From assembly GCA_028698395.1 (NCBI GenBank), contig JAQVDG010000028.1:1071-12845 (forward strand): DNA of 11,775 nucleotides, given 5' to 3'. The translations under genes and the position numbers were made by a program. Below, in pieces: positions 5,879 through 11,775 of this stretch (position 1 is its first letter; every line of letters starts with the position of its first letter). The stretch is from Weeksellaceae bacterium (GTDB taxonomy: Bacteria > Bacteroidota > Bacteroidia > Flavobacteriales > Weeksellaceae). Under the pieces are notes generated by a model, which was not told where the DNA came from, did not search any database, and saw nothing but the letters and a program-made list of their open reading frames with translations.

Positions 5879-5886
5879 TATTTTTG
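5879..5886 (+). promoter_or_regulatory. Candidate -7 element of the regulator gene
   Basis: TATTTTTG fits TAnnTTTG and lies 62 bp before the regulator start. No good TTTG is seen at the proper distance upstream, where the sequence is a T/A run, so this is a weak promoter that may need an activator. Confidence 0.35.
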
Positions 5887-5925
5887 AAAAAAGTGCATTT
5901 TTCTCAAAAACTTTCCCGAAATTGA

Positions 5926-5947
5926 CAACGGATTTATAAATTCGTTG
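5926..5947. promoter_or_regulatory. Near-perfect 22-bp palindrome at the regulator start codon
   Basis: The core ACGGATTTATAAATTCGT (5928-5945) is the exact reverse complement of the box at 5794-5811, and the palindrome extends 2 bp on each side with only one mismatched pair. It ends one base before the ATG at 5949. It could be an autoregulatory operator downstream of the promoter, or an mRNA hairpin that hides the ribosome entry site. Confidence 0.6.
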
Positions 5948-5948
5948 T

Positions 5949-7646
5949 ATGCGATTGCTTAGTTTATACTTGTTTTCCCTTGCTTTTTGTCTGAATCCAG
6001 TGACTTTTGGACAAAAAATAGATTCTTTGAGTGATAAATCCAACCGCTATTTGGTAGAAAAAATAGAAAATTTCCAATTTGATCGGAGCAACCCATTGGT
6101 TTGGGTGTATCTCGATGCTTATATAAACAATGCTAAAAAAATAAATAATTTTGAAACTTTGCATTATGGGTACAGAGAAGCAGCCTATTTTTCTGAATCT
6201 CAAAATAAAATGGCTTATTCAGACAGTGCATTGACAGCTGCAGAAAAAACAAAAAAAAAGGATTTAATTGCAAGTGCCCTCTATGACAAAGGAAGAACCT
6301 ACTACGGGTTCAGGGATTACAAAAAAACTTTGGATTATTATCTGAAGGCAGCCGGGGAATTGGAAGATTCTGAGAATAAATACCTGAAAAACAAGATAAT
6401 TTACGGGATTTCAGTCGTTAAATTATATTTAATGTATTACGATGAGGCACTTGATGGTTTTACGCAGACAACCCGTTATTATAAGAATAAAGATAATCCC
6501 GATCATATACTCATGTATTTAAGAAGTCTTTTTCGGGAAGGAGAAGCCCGACAGGCTTTAAAAGAATATGGCAGCGCAGCCGAAACAAACTTACTGGGAT
6601 TACAGGAATCCTTGAAACACGGTGAGAAAATACAGGAGCAGTATTTTAATCTGGCAATGGGAATTGATGATTATCATGCGAATGAGTACGTCTCTGCCAT
6701 TCGAAACATTCAAAAAGCGATACCGCTTATGTCTGAAAACGGATATTTTGAAATGGAACAAAAAGGATATTTTTATATCGCTAAATCCTACTTGGCGCTG
6801 ACACAGCCCGATAAAGCACTAACTCATTTTCAGAGAATCGACAGTCTGTTTATAGCAAACGGATATTTGCCGAATGAGCTTCGCAGTGCATACGAATGGT
6901 TGATTGATTATTATAAAAATGAAAACGAGAAAGACAAACAATTATACTACATCAACCAACTGTTGGAAGTGGACAAAGCAAATGCCGAAAACAACCGTTA
7001 TCTGGCCTATAAAGTACATAAAGAATACGACACTCAGCGTCTGACCGAAGAAAAAGATCGGTTGGAAAAAAGATTTGAAAATTGGAAATACTATGTCCTG
7101 AGCCTGCTCATTGTCCTGTCAATCACGGCAGCCTATTTTTTCAATCGTTCTCAGAAAGCGGAAAGAAAAAACAAGGAGTTACGAAAGAAATACGAGGAAT
7201 TTCTACTTCGAAAAAACACAATGACAGTTAATCCGGATATTGAAAACACAAGGAAGAAAGTACCCAAAGAAATTCCGGTGGAAATAGTAGAAGATCTGTT
7301 AAATCGCTTGGAAGTATTCGAAGAAAACAAAGAATTTCTCAACCCAAAAACAGAACAACGCTACTTGGCTGAAAAATTTAAAACCAATTCCACCTATCTT
7401 TCAAAAGTGATAAATACTTATAAAGAAACAAACTTCAACGGTTATATCAACAAGTTGCGGGTAAACTACATCGTTGATTTGCTGTTGACTGTTCCAAAAT
7501 ATCGTGCCTATACCATCGAAGCACTGAGCAAAGAAGCCGGATTTGCGACTTCCCGGCATTTTTCCGATGCTTTTTTGACCGAAACCGGGCTTCGTCCCAA
7601 CTATTTTCTCGAACAAATCAAAAAGGAGAAAGAGATTCCGGTCTAA
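5949..7646 (+). CDS. Membrane-bound TPR sensor with AraC-type DNA-binding domain
   Basis: The 565-residue protein has a signal peptide (to about residue 22), a helical TPR region at about 60-345 (repeats such as ASALYDKGRTYYGFRDYKKTL), a coiled-coil at 362-378, one membrane segment at 380-398 (YYVLSLLIVLSITAAYFF), a basic linker, and a C-terminal AraC/XylS domain. Its two helix-turn-helix units lie near 471-490 (YLAEKFKTNSTYLSKVI) and 522-545 (IEALSKEAGFATSRHFSDAF). The TPR part should lie in the periplasm and the DNA-binding part in the cytoplasm: a one-component signal-transducing regulator, an architecture common in Bacteroidota. The divergent lipoprotein and the palindromes in the spacer are likely targets. 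No kinase or receiver domain is present. The signal is unknown. Confidence 0.9.
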   Translation: MRLLSLYLFSLAFCLNPVTFGQKIDSLSDKSNRYLVEKIENFQFDRSNPLVWVYLDAYINNAKKINNFETLHYGYREAAYFSESQNKMAYSDSALTAAEKTKKKDLIASALYDKGRTYYGFRDYKKTLDYYLKAAGELEDSENKYLKNKIIYGISVVKLYLMYYDEALDGFTQTTRYYKNKDNPDHILMYLRSLFREGEARQALKEYGSAAETNLLGLQESLKHGEKIQEQYFNLAMGIDDYHANEYVSAIRNIQKAIPLMSENGYFEMEQKGYFYIAKSYLALTQPDKALTHFQRIDSLFIANGYLPNELRSAYEWLIDYYKNENEKDKQLYYINQLLEVDKANAENNRYLAYKVHKEYDTQRLTEEKDRLEKRFENWKYYVLSLLIVLSITAAYFFNRSQKAERKNKELRKKYEEFLLRKNTMTVNPDIENTRKKVPKEIPVEIVEDLLNRLEVFEENKEFLNPKTEQRYLAEKFKTNSTYLSKVINTYKETNFNGYINKLRVNYIVDLLLTVPKYRAYTIEALSKEAGFATSRHFSDAFLTETGLRPNYFLEQIKKEKEIPV

Positions 7647-7732
7647 TCGAACATATATACTTTTGTTTAAGTTTCCTGTGATTACTTTTTTTATTGTAAG
7701 CAGGCTTGATGGACAAAATTAATGCTAAAACC

Positions 7733-7761
7733 TTTGAAAAGCCTTATTATCATTAACTTTG
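7733..7761 (+). promoter_or_regulatory. Bacteroidota-type promoter before the S1 gene (right copy)
   Basis: TTTG (7733-7736), a 17-bp gap and TAACTTTG (7754-7761) match the -33/-7 consensus. Transcription would start near 7768, about 10 nt before the ATG at 7777. The window's left repeat copy does not reach this far, so it is unknown whether both copies have it. Confidence 0.55.
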
Positions 7762-7776
7762 AAAGTCGAAAATTAT

Positions 7777-8127
7777 ATGGACAAAAAGACCGGTTTATTG
7801 ACTTTAAAAGATATTCTGAAAGAGCTTGAAAAACCGGGATTAGACCCAAGAAAAAAAGCAGTTATTGTTCAGTTTGACAAAACTATTCGGAAAATTGAAG
7901 ATTTAAAAATCGGGATGAAATTACAAGGAGTCATCAATAATATTACAAATTTTGGTTGTTTTGTTACTATTGGAATCAAGGAAAGCGGATTGGTTCATAT
8001 TTCAAAAATTACTAAAGAATTCATTTCGGATGTCAATCAAGCAGTTCATCTGAATCAAATTGTAGAAGTTACCGTAACCGATGTGGATTTGGAACGAAAA
8101 AGAATTCAATTATCAATGGTGGAATAA
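7777..8127 (+). CDS. Short Tex-tail S1 RNA-binding protein (right copy)
   Basis: From the ATG at 7777 the product has 116 residues: GLLTLKDILKELEKPG (6-21), a KAVIVQFDKTIRKIEDL linker, and one S1 domain at about 45-116 with GLVHIS (71-76) and the DLERKRI end. This is only the last part of Tex, which is normally above 700 residues with a YqgF-like and helix-hairpin-helix part. A consensus promoter ends 16 bp upstream and fits the ATG, so the gene may be expressed as a stand-alone S1 protein. Otherwise it is a 5'-truncated tex left by the duplication. A TTG at 7759 is a poorer start because it lies inside the promoter. The short length is seen; function is inferred from the S1 fold. Confidence 0.7.
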   Translation: MDKKTGLLTLKDILKELEKPGLDPRKKAVIVQFDKTIRKIEDLKIGMKLQGVINNITNFGCFVTIGIKESGLVHISKITKEFISDVNQAVHLNQIVEVTVTDVDLERKRIQLSMVE

Positions 8128-8403
8128 AAATCACTTTTATGAACTGAATTTAAACCGATTAAACTTCCAATAGAAAACCGATTAAACTTCCAATAGAAAA
8201 CAAAATAATTCCAATGAGTGATGTTAATTTTGCCATTTTTTTATTCGTAAAACTACCCGATTTTAGTTAAAATTCTCACTCTTTCCAACCCCAAGGTTTT
8301 TCGTTGAATTCAATTGGCTTTGTTAAATCGAATTTCACAGAAAACTGTCGGTCAGAACCAATTCTTCGTAAATTATAGGTAAATGACGTTTTATCCAAAG
8401 TCA
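7799..8403. repeat. Long direct repeat, right copy
   Basis: This is the partner of bases 1-581. It is longer mainly because of a tandem duplication of a 23-bp unit (8155-8200) present once on the left (356-378). The first 127 bases of the compared part are identical, with substitutions scattered afterwards. The true left limit is at or before 7799. Confidence 0.95.
8155..8200. repeat. 23-bp tandem duplication
   Basis: Units 8155-8177 and 8178-8200 are identical (starting CCGATTAAACTTCC). The left repeat copy has a single unit, so this arose after the copies separated or was lost on the left. It lies between the convergent S1 and exported-protein genes. Confidence 0.9.
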
Positions 8404-8842
8404 TCCACCAAACATTTCCACAAGCGTAATCAATCATGGTACAAGTTTCTTGGTCTGCCGGAAAAATCTGCATTTCGGCAAAACCGGTATTGGAAGAAGT
8501 TCCGCCGTACATTGTTATTTCTTCATCCGAACCGTCCTGATTTCGATGATCATGTTTCAGCTGGACTTTATTGTTTTGAAAAGTTAAAACCCAAGTTCGG
8601 GATTTATCATTTCCTACATAAAATGGAATTTTAATTTGGTCTTTTTCACAAGACAAAACCTGCATTACCAAACGTTCTCCGGTAAAGCCATCGCCTTCTT
8701 TCGCTCCTTCGGTAATACTTCCTTCATAGGATTTTCCACAATGTTTTTCTAATTCTTTTTGGAAAGTTTCCGAATGAAATACCTGGCTTTTCAGCAAAAC
8801 AGGAAAGAAAATAAACAAGGGAATAAATTTTAATAGTTTCAT
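8276..8842 (-). CDS. Conserved exported protein of unknown function
   Basis: The 188-residue protein has a signal peptide ending near residue 20 (LLKSQ). Conserved-looking blocks are CGKSYEG (35-41), LVMQVLSCEKDQIKIPFYVGNDKSRTW, KHDHR followed by a DGS turn (96-105), MYGGT, FPAD (127-130), NVWW, and FTYNLRR to the closing PWGW. Four cysteines (35, 65, 134, 141) could pair in the periplasm. I recall similar uncharacterised exported proteins in other Gram-negative bacteria, with the IPFxVGxDxSRTW and KHDHR blocks, but know no function. It starts 5 bp after the stop of the gene at 8848, so the two are cotranscribed, probably from the parA-dapB side. Its 3' third is duplicated at 454-581. Confidence 0.78.
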   Translation of the reverse strand: MKLLKFIPLFIFFPVLLKSQVFHSETFQKELEKHCGKSYEGSITEGAKEGDGFTGERLVMQVLSCEKDQIKIPFYVGNDKSRTWVLTFQNNKVQLKHDHRNQDGSDEEITMYGGTSSNTGFAEMQIFPADQETCTMIDYACGNVWWMTLDKTSFTYNLRRIGSDRQFSVKFDLTKPIEFNEKPWGWKE

Positions 8843-8847
8843 ATTTT

Positions 8848-9264
8848 TTATTTTTTTATTGTATCAAATAATTCGTCCATAAAATTGCCATCGTAATAAA
8901 AGTTCAGAACCGTCCAATTATCCTTTGCTTTATAAAAATGAAATCGAAATCGCAAAGGCATTCTGTTGTATTTCACCACATAAACTATCTCTTTTATACT
9001 TTTTCCTAAACTTTTTTCATAGAGTTTTTCATAACCGTAATATTCGCCCAATTCTTTTTGAAATTCAAACAGCTGATATTTTAAACCCACTATTTCTTCA
9101 AATTGATTTTCCATCCATTTATTGTCCTCAAACAAATAATCAATTGCATCTGAAGAATTGACTTGATAAACTTGAAAAAAACGTTCGATTTTTTTATCAA
9201 CGGCTGATTGAGAGAAACAAAATACTGAAAAGAAAAAAATGATAATAAGTTGAATTGCTTTCAT
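8848..9264 (-). CDS. Small exported protein of unknown function
   Basis: The 138-residue protein has a signal peptide to about residue 19 (IIIFFFSVFCFSQ). The mature part is helical then strand-rich: KKIERFFQVYQ, a glutamate/tyrosine-rich middle (ELGEYYGYEKL), and MPLRFRFHFYKAKDNWTVLNFYYDG near the end. The last pattern resembles small alpha+beta cone-like exported proteins of Bacteroidota, but I cannot name the family. It begins 31 bp after dapB and ends 5 bp before the next exported-protein gene, so it very likely belongs to the same transcript. Confidence 0.72.
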   Translation of the reverse strand: MKAIQLIIIFFFSVFCFSQSAVDKKIERFFQVYQVNSSDAIDYLFEDNKWMENQFEEIVGLKYQLFEFQKELGEYYGYEKLYEKSLGKSIKEIVYVVKYNRMPLRFRFHFYKAKDNWTVLNFYYDGNFMDELFDTIKK

Positions 9265-9295
9265 AGTAACGGGTTTTATTATTCATTCAAAAAGA

Positions 9296-10003
9296 TTAAA
9301 TCGTAACGCTCAAAACATCTTTCATCGAAAAAAAACCGGATTTTCCTTGTATCCATTCTGCTGCTAAAACTGCTCCTAAAGCAAACCCTTTGCGACTATG
9401 CGCCGTGTGTGTAATACTGATGTCGTCCACTTCCGAATGATAATTTACGGTATGCGTTCCGGGAACATTTTCTAATCGTTTGGATAAAATAGGCAAGGTA
9501 TTTTCTGTGGATTTTTGGTCAGATTCCCAATGAGAATAAGTTGAATTTTCGATGATTTGTTCTGCTAATGTAATTCCGGTTCCACTCGGTTTATCTAATT
9601 TTTGAGTATGATGAATTTCCTCAATTTCAACTGTATATTCCGGATAATTTGCCATTAATTTAGCTAAATGTGTATTTAATTCAAAGAATAAATTCACTCC
9701 CAAACTAAAATTGGAAGCATATAAAAATGCATTTTGTTTTTCAGCATTTAATTGTTTGATTTCGGCTAATTTATCCAACCAGCCGGTTGTTCCGGAAATT
9801 GTAGGAATCCGGTTTTCCATTAAGACTTTTATATTCTCAAAAGCGGCTTCCGGATGAGAAAACTCAATGGCAACATCTGCATCCTTTACTTCGGAATAAT
9901 CGGGTTTTTTAGTCAATCGAGCTACAATTTCATGTCCTCTTTCGAGCAAAATCTCTTCAATTGCTTTTCCCATTTTTCCATATCCGACCAATGCTACTTT
10001 CAT
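9296..10003 (-). CDS. dapB: 4-hydroxy-tetrahydrodipicolinate reductase
   Basis: DapB reduces 4-hydroxy-tetrahydrodipicolinate with NAD(P)H in the diaminopimelate/lysine pathway in the cytoplasm. Visible landmarks are the nucleotide-binding loop GYGKMG (7-12), SGTTGW (70-75), the signature EIHHTQKLDKPSGTG with His131/His132 and Lys135 matching the catalytic His and Lys of the family, and a C-terminal HTAHSRKGFALGAVLAAEW. Length is 235 residues, near the short end of the family, as is usual in Bacteroidota. I chose ATG 10003, which begins MKVALVGYG. A TTG 15 bp upstream would overlap the preceding gene by 4 bp. It follows the DUF5683 gene closely, so the two are likely cotranscribed. Confidence 0.96.
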   Translation of the reverse strand: MKVALVGYGKMGKAIEEILLERGHEIVARLTKKPDYSEVKDADVAIEFSHPEAAFENIKVLMENRIPTISGTTGWLDKLAEIKQLNAEKQNAFLYASNFSLGVNLFFELNTHLAKLMANYPEYTVEIEEIHHTQKLDKPSGTGITLAEQIIENSTYSHWESDQKSTENTLPILSKRLENVPGTHTVNYHSEVDDISITHTAHSRKGFALGAVLAAEWIQGKSGFFSMKDVLSVTI

Positions 10004-10014
10004 TTTCTGAATTT

Positions 10015-10596
10015 TCAAAATTTAAAACTGATTCCGATTCCCATTGCCATTTCTGTAGTATATTGGTTTTGAAGAATGACCGGTTTTAAAGACAAATCCG
10101 GGTCTTTTTTTATTCCATACAAATGGGCATCAACCGTGGCATCCAATACATTTAAAACATAAGCCAAAACCGTAAGTGCAATGGCATAATCCCGTATTCT
10201 TTTTCGGTCATCCTGAATTGTTGCCAACTGCTGAATCGGCATATTATTCAAAGTTGGATTTTCCAATTCGTAACCGTATAATTTATCTAAATAATAAGCT
10301 CGAAATTCTCGATATTGGTTATTGTAATGAATAATAAATCCAACTCCGGTTCCGATTAAGCCCCAAACCAAAGGTGCTTTCCAGTATTTTTTATTATAAA
10401 TCTGTCCCAATCCCGGAAAAATAGCGGAATATAAAGAAGCCCGCATTGGGTTTTTAGCTGACAGATAGTCGATAGTGTCAATTTTACTTCCATCCACTGC
10501 CACGATTTCTGGCGTTTCGGATTCCGGATTTTCTTCGATTTGAGAAAAAACAAAAACCGATAAGAATATAAATAAAAATGACAAATAGTTTTTCAT
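10015..10596 (-). CDS. DUF5683 membrane protein
   Basis: The 193-residue protein has a signal peptide (to about residue 19), an acidic linker, then the diagnostic block NPMRASLYSAIFPGLGQIYN (49-68) followed by KKYWKAPLVWG, a glycine-rich membrane segment, and a second hydrophobic helix around 135-155 (YAIALTVLAYVLNVLDATVDAH). This is the DUF5683 family, seen in many Flavobacteriia between parB and dapB. Its function is not established; the FPGLGQ-type motif also occurs in other small membrane proteins. Its first codon overlaps the end of parB by 4 bp, which suggests translational coupling. Confidence 0.9.
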   Translation of the reverse strand: MKNYLSFLFIFLSVFVFSQIEENPESETPEIVAVDGSKIDTIDYLSAKNPMRASLYSAIFPGLGQIYNKKYWKAPLVWGLIGTGVGFIIHYNNQYREFRAYYLDKLYGYELENPTLNNMPIQQLATIQDDRKRIRDYAIALTVLAYVLNVLDATVDAHLYGIKKDPDLSLKPVILQNQYTTEMAMGIGISFKF

Positions 10597-11471
10597 TCAA
10601 ATAATTTTCTTAATCGCTCAAAATCAGTATCAGAAGCAAAATCAATGATAATTTTACCTTTTCCGTTTGCTGAACGTTTAATTTCTACTTTTGACCGGAC
10701 AAAATCAGAAATTAAGACTTGTGCTTTTTTATATTCATTAGGCAAATCGGCTTTTTTTACTTTTTTGGACTTTGAATTTTTTAAGTTACGAATCAAATTT
10801 TCAGTTTCTCTTACCGATAAATTTTCTGCAATTACTTTTTCGTAAATTTCCAATTGAAGTTCCGGATTATCAATGGCAATAATGGCTCGACCGTGTCCCA
10901 TACTAATCATTCCGTCTCGAATTCCGGTTTGAACAATCGGGTCTAATTTTAATAATCTCAAATAATTTGAAATGGACGCGCGATCTTTCCCTACTCGATG
11001 ACTTAATTGTTCTTGTGTCAGATTAATTTCTTCCAAAAGTCGTTGATAAGAAAGTGCAATTTCAATTGCATCCAAATCCTGACGCTGAATGTTTTCGACC
11101 AATGCCATTTCTAACATTTCTTGGTCATTTGCCAATCGAACATAAGCCGGAATACTTTCTAAACCTACAATTTGAGAGGCTCTGAAACGTCTTTCACCGG
11201 AAATTAATTCGTATCCTTCTTTGATTTTCCGAACGGTAATCGGCTGAATCACGCCCAAAACGGAAATGGATTTCACTAAATCGGTCAATGCATCTTTGTC
11301 AAAATTGGTTCGAGGTTGATACGGATTGGTTTTTATTTTTTTTAATTCAATTTCAATAATGCTTCCGACTAATTTATCTGCTCCTTTATCACTCGCCGAA
11401 ACCACTTTGGGCTCGTCTTTCAACAAAGCGGATAATCCTCTTCCTAAGCGACTGTTTGTTTGTTTTGCCAT
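10593..11471 (-). CDS. parB: Chromosome-partitioning protein ParB
   Basis: The 292-residue protein follows the canonical order. The N-terminal LGRGLSALL (9-17) is the segment that interacts with ParA. The CTP-binding/N-domain contains NPYQPRTNF (49-57) and the GERRFR box (92-97). NIQRQDLDAIE (128-137) is followed by the helix-turn-helix LTQEQLSHRVGKDRASISNYLRLL (151-174) that reads parS. A lysine-rich linker and a C-terminal dimerisation domain ending RLRKLFE complete it. ParB clamps onto DNA at parS and works with ParA in origin segregation. No parS-like 16-mer was seen in this window. It sits 37 bp after parA, and its stop overlaps the DUF5683 start. Confidence 0.97.
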   Translation of the reverse strand: MAKQTNSRLGRGLSALLKDEPKVVSASDKGADKLVGSIIEIELKKIKTNPYQPRTNFDKDALTDLVKSISVLGVIQPITVRKIKEGYELISGERRFRASQIVGLESIPAYVRLANDQEMLEMALVENIQRQDLDAIEIALSYQRLLEEINLTQEQLSHRVGKDRASISNYLRLLKLDPIVQTGIRDGMISMGHGRAIIAIDNPELQLEIYEKVIAENLSVRETENLIRNLKNSKSKKVKKADLPNEYKKAQVLISDFVRSKVEIKRSANGKGKIIIDFASDTDFERLRKLFE

Positions 11472-11508
11472 TTAAATTTTTAATTTGTAAAAATAATTGA
11501 TTTCAACT

Positions 11509-11775
11509 TCATTCGGCATCTTGATTTTTCACCAAAAATTCACGGGCTAAATTTAAATAATTTTCAGCTCCTTTACTACCGGCATCGTAAGCAATTATAG
11601 CTTCTCCAAAACTTGGTGCTTCTGATAAGCGAACATTTCGTTGAATAATCGTATCAAAAACCATTTGTGGGAAATGGCTACTCACCTCTTCCACTACCTG
11701 ATTGGACAAGCGCAAACGAGAATCGTGCATGGTCAGCAAAAGACCTTCAATATCCAAATTCGGATTATGGTGTTG
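11509..11775 (-). CDS. parA: Chromosome-partitioning ATPase ParA (3' part)
   Basis: Only the last 88 residues are present; the gene runs off the right edge with an open frame. They match the C-terminal third of ParA/Soj: IEGLLLTMHDSRLRLSNQV, then VFDTIIQRNVRLSEAPSFGEAI and IAYDAGSKGAENYLNLARE. The Walker motifs lie outside the window. ParA is the ATPase partner that moves ParB-parS complexes on the nucleoid. Its position directly before parB, in the same direction, is the standard arrangement. Confidence 0.95.
   Translation of the reverse strand, partial: QHHNPNLDIEGLLLTMHDSRLRLSNQVVEEVSSHFPQMVFDTIIQRNVRLSEAPSFGEAIIAYDAGSKGAENYLNLAREFLVKNQDAE

Noticed and set aside
7151..7616. Minus-strand frames inside the AraC-type regulator
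   Set aside because: They are antisense to the conserved DNA-binding domain and have no start signals or recognisable motifs.
7647..7732. Terminator for the regulator gene
   Set aside because: Only a weak interrupted pairing (CCTG and TTAC with GTAA and CAGG) around a T-run is visible; too poor to call.
7759..7776. TTG start at 7759 for the right S1 gene
   Set aside because: It lies within the predicted -7 element, so the transcript would start after it.
582..7798. Integrase, transposase or IS ends for the cassette
   Set aside because: No recombinase-like protein and no terminal inverted repeats with short target duplications were found; the flanks are long homologous repeats instead.
8383..8634. 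Plus-strand open frame opposite the exported-protein gene
   Set aside because: It is a shadow of the well-supported minus-strand gene with a signal peptide; the composition is not protein-like. The same holds for plus-strand frames at 1979-2176, 3794-4003, 4796-5035, 8925-9161, 9854-10072 and 10645-10845.
10004..10018. TTG start for dapB overlapping the DUF5683 stop
   Set aside because: The ATG at 10003 begins directly with the conserved VALVGYGKMG fold; the upstream start adds MKIQK only.
9296..11775. parS site near parAB
   Set aside because: No 16-mer close to the TGTTTCACGTGAAACA consensus was seen by eye in the window.
1..11775. CRISPR array, tRNA or rRNA genes
   Set aside because: No regularly spaced short repeats and no cloverleaf or rRNA-like sequence were recognised.

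Overview
The window looks like a chromosomal segment of a low-GC Bacteroidota, most likely Flavobacteriia and close to Chryseobacterium/Weeksellaceae. The reasons are: two GLPGLI-family proteins, a type IX secretion (T9SS) type A sorting-domain remnant, a DUF5683 protein between parB and dapB, Bacteroidota-type promoters (TTTG, 17-18 bp, TAnnTTTG), and the near absence of Shine-Dalgarno sequences. The genus is an inference from gene content and style.

Right side (8276-11775, minus strand) is core chromosome in one compact block: parA (3' part), parB, a DUF5683 membrane protein, dapB, and two uncharacterised exported proteins. Gaps are 37 bp or less and parB overlaps the next gene by 4 bp, so this is probably one operon.

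Left and centre: bases 1-581 and 7799-8403 are direct copies, about 97% identical by eye. Each copy carries the tail of a Tex-like S1 RNA-binding gene (plus strand) and the 3' end of an exported-protein gene (minus strand). The left copy of the exported-protein gene is a 41-codon stump; the right copy is complete. The 7.2 kb between the repeats (about 582-7798) therefore sits like the product of a single-crossover integration. It has no integrase, transposase or resolvase.

The 7.2 kb segment is an envelope/secretion cassette. On the minus strand, from 5092 down to 630, lie a small secreted protein with eight clustered cysteines, a GLPGLI protein, a secreted thioredoxin-like protein, an orphan T9SS sorting domain, a C-terminally truncated lipocalin-like lipoprotein, a second GLPGLI protein, an outer-membrane barrel broken by a frameshift, and a YiiX-like permuted NlpC/P60 lipoprotein. 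Three strong hairpins each end 17-21 nt before a start codon. Two genes are frameshifted by one base in homopolymers (T8 at 1668, A9 at 5074).

At 5416-7646 a small lipoprotein and a membrane-bound TPR/AraC-type regulator are transcribed divergently. Their shared spacer holds near-palindromes built on an ACG(A/G)ATTT half-site, and a related palindrome lies at 5284-5311 upstream of the cysteine-rich gene. The most interesting hypothesis is a surface-sensing module: the regulator's periplasmic TPR domain senses an envelope signal, possibly the lipoprotein or a peptide from it, and controls itself, the lipoprotein and perhaps the secreted cassette. This is inferred from arrangement and DNA motifs only.
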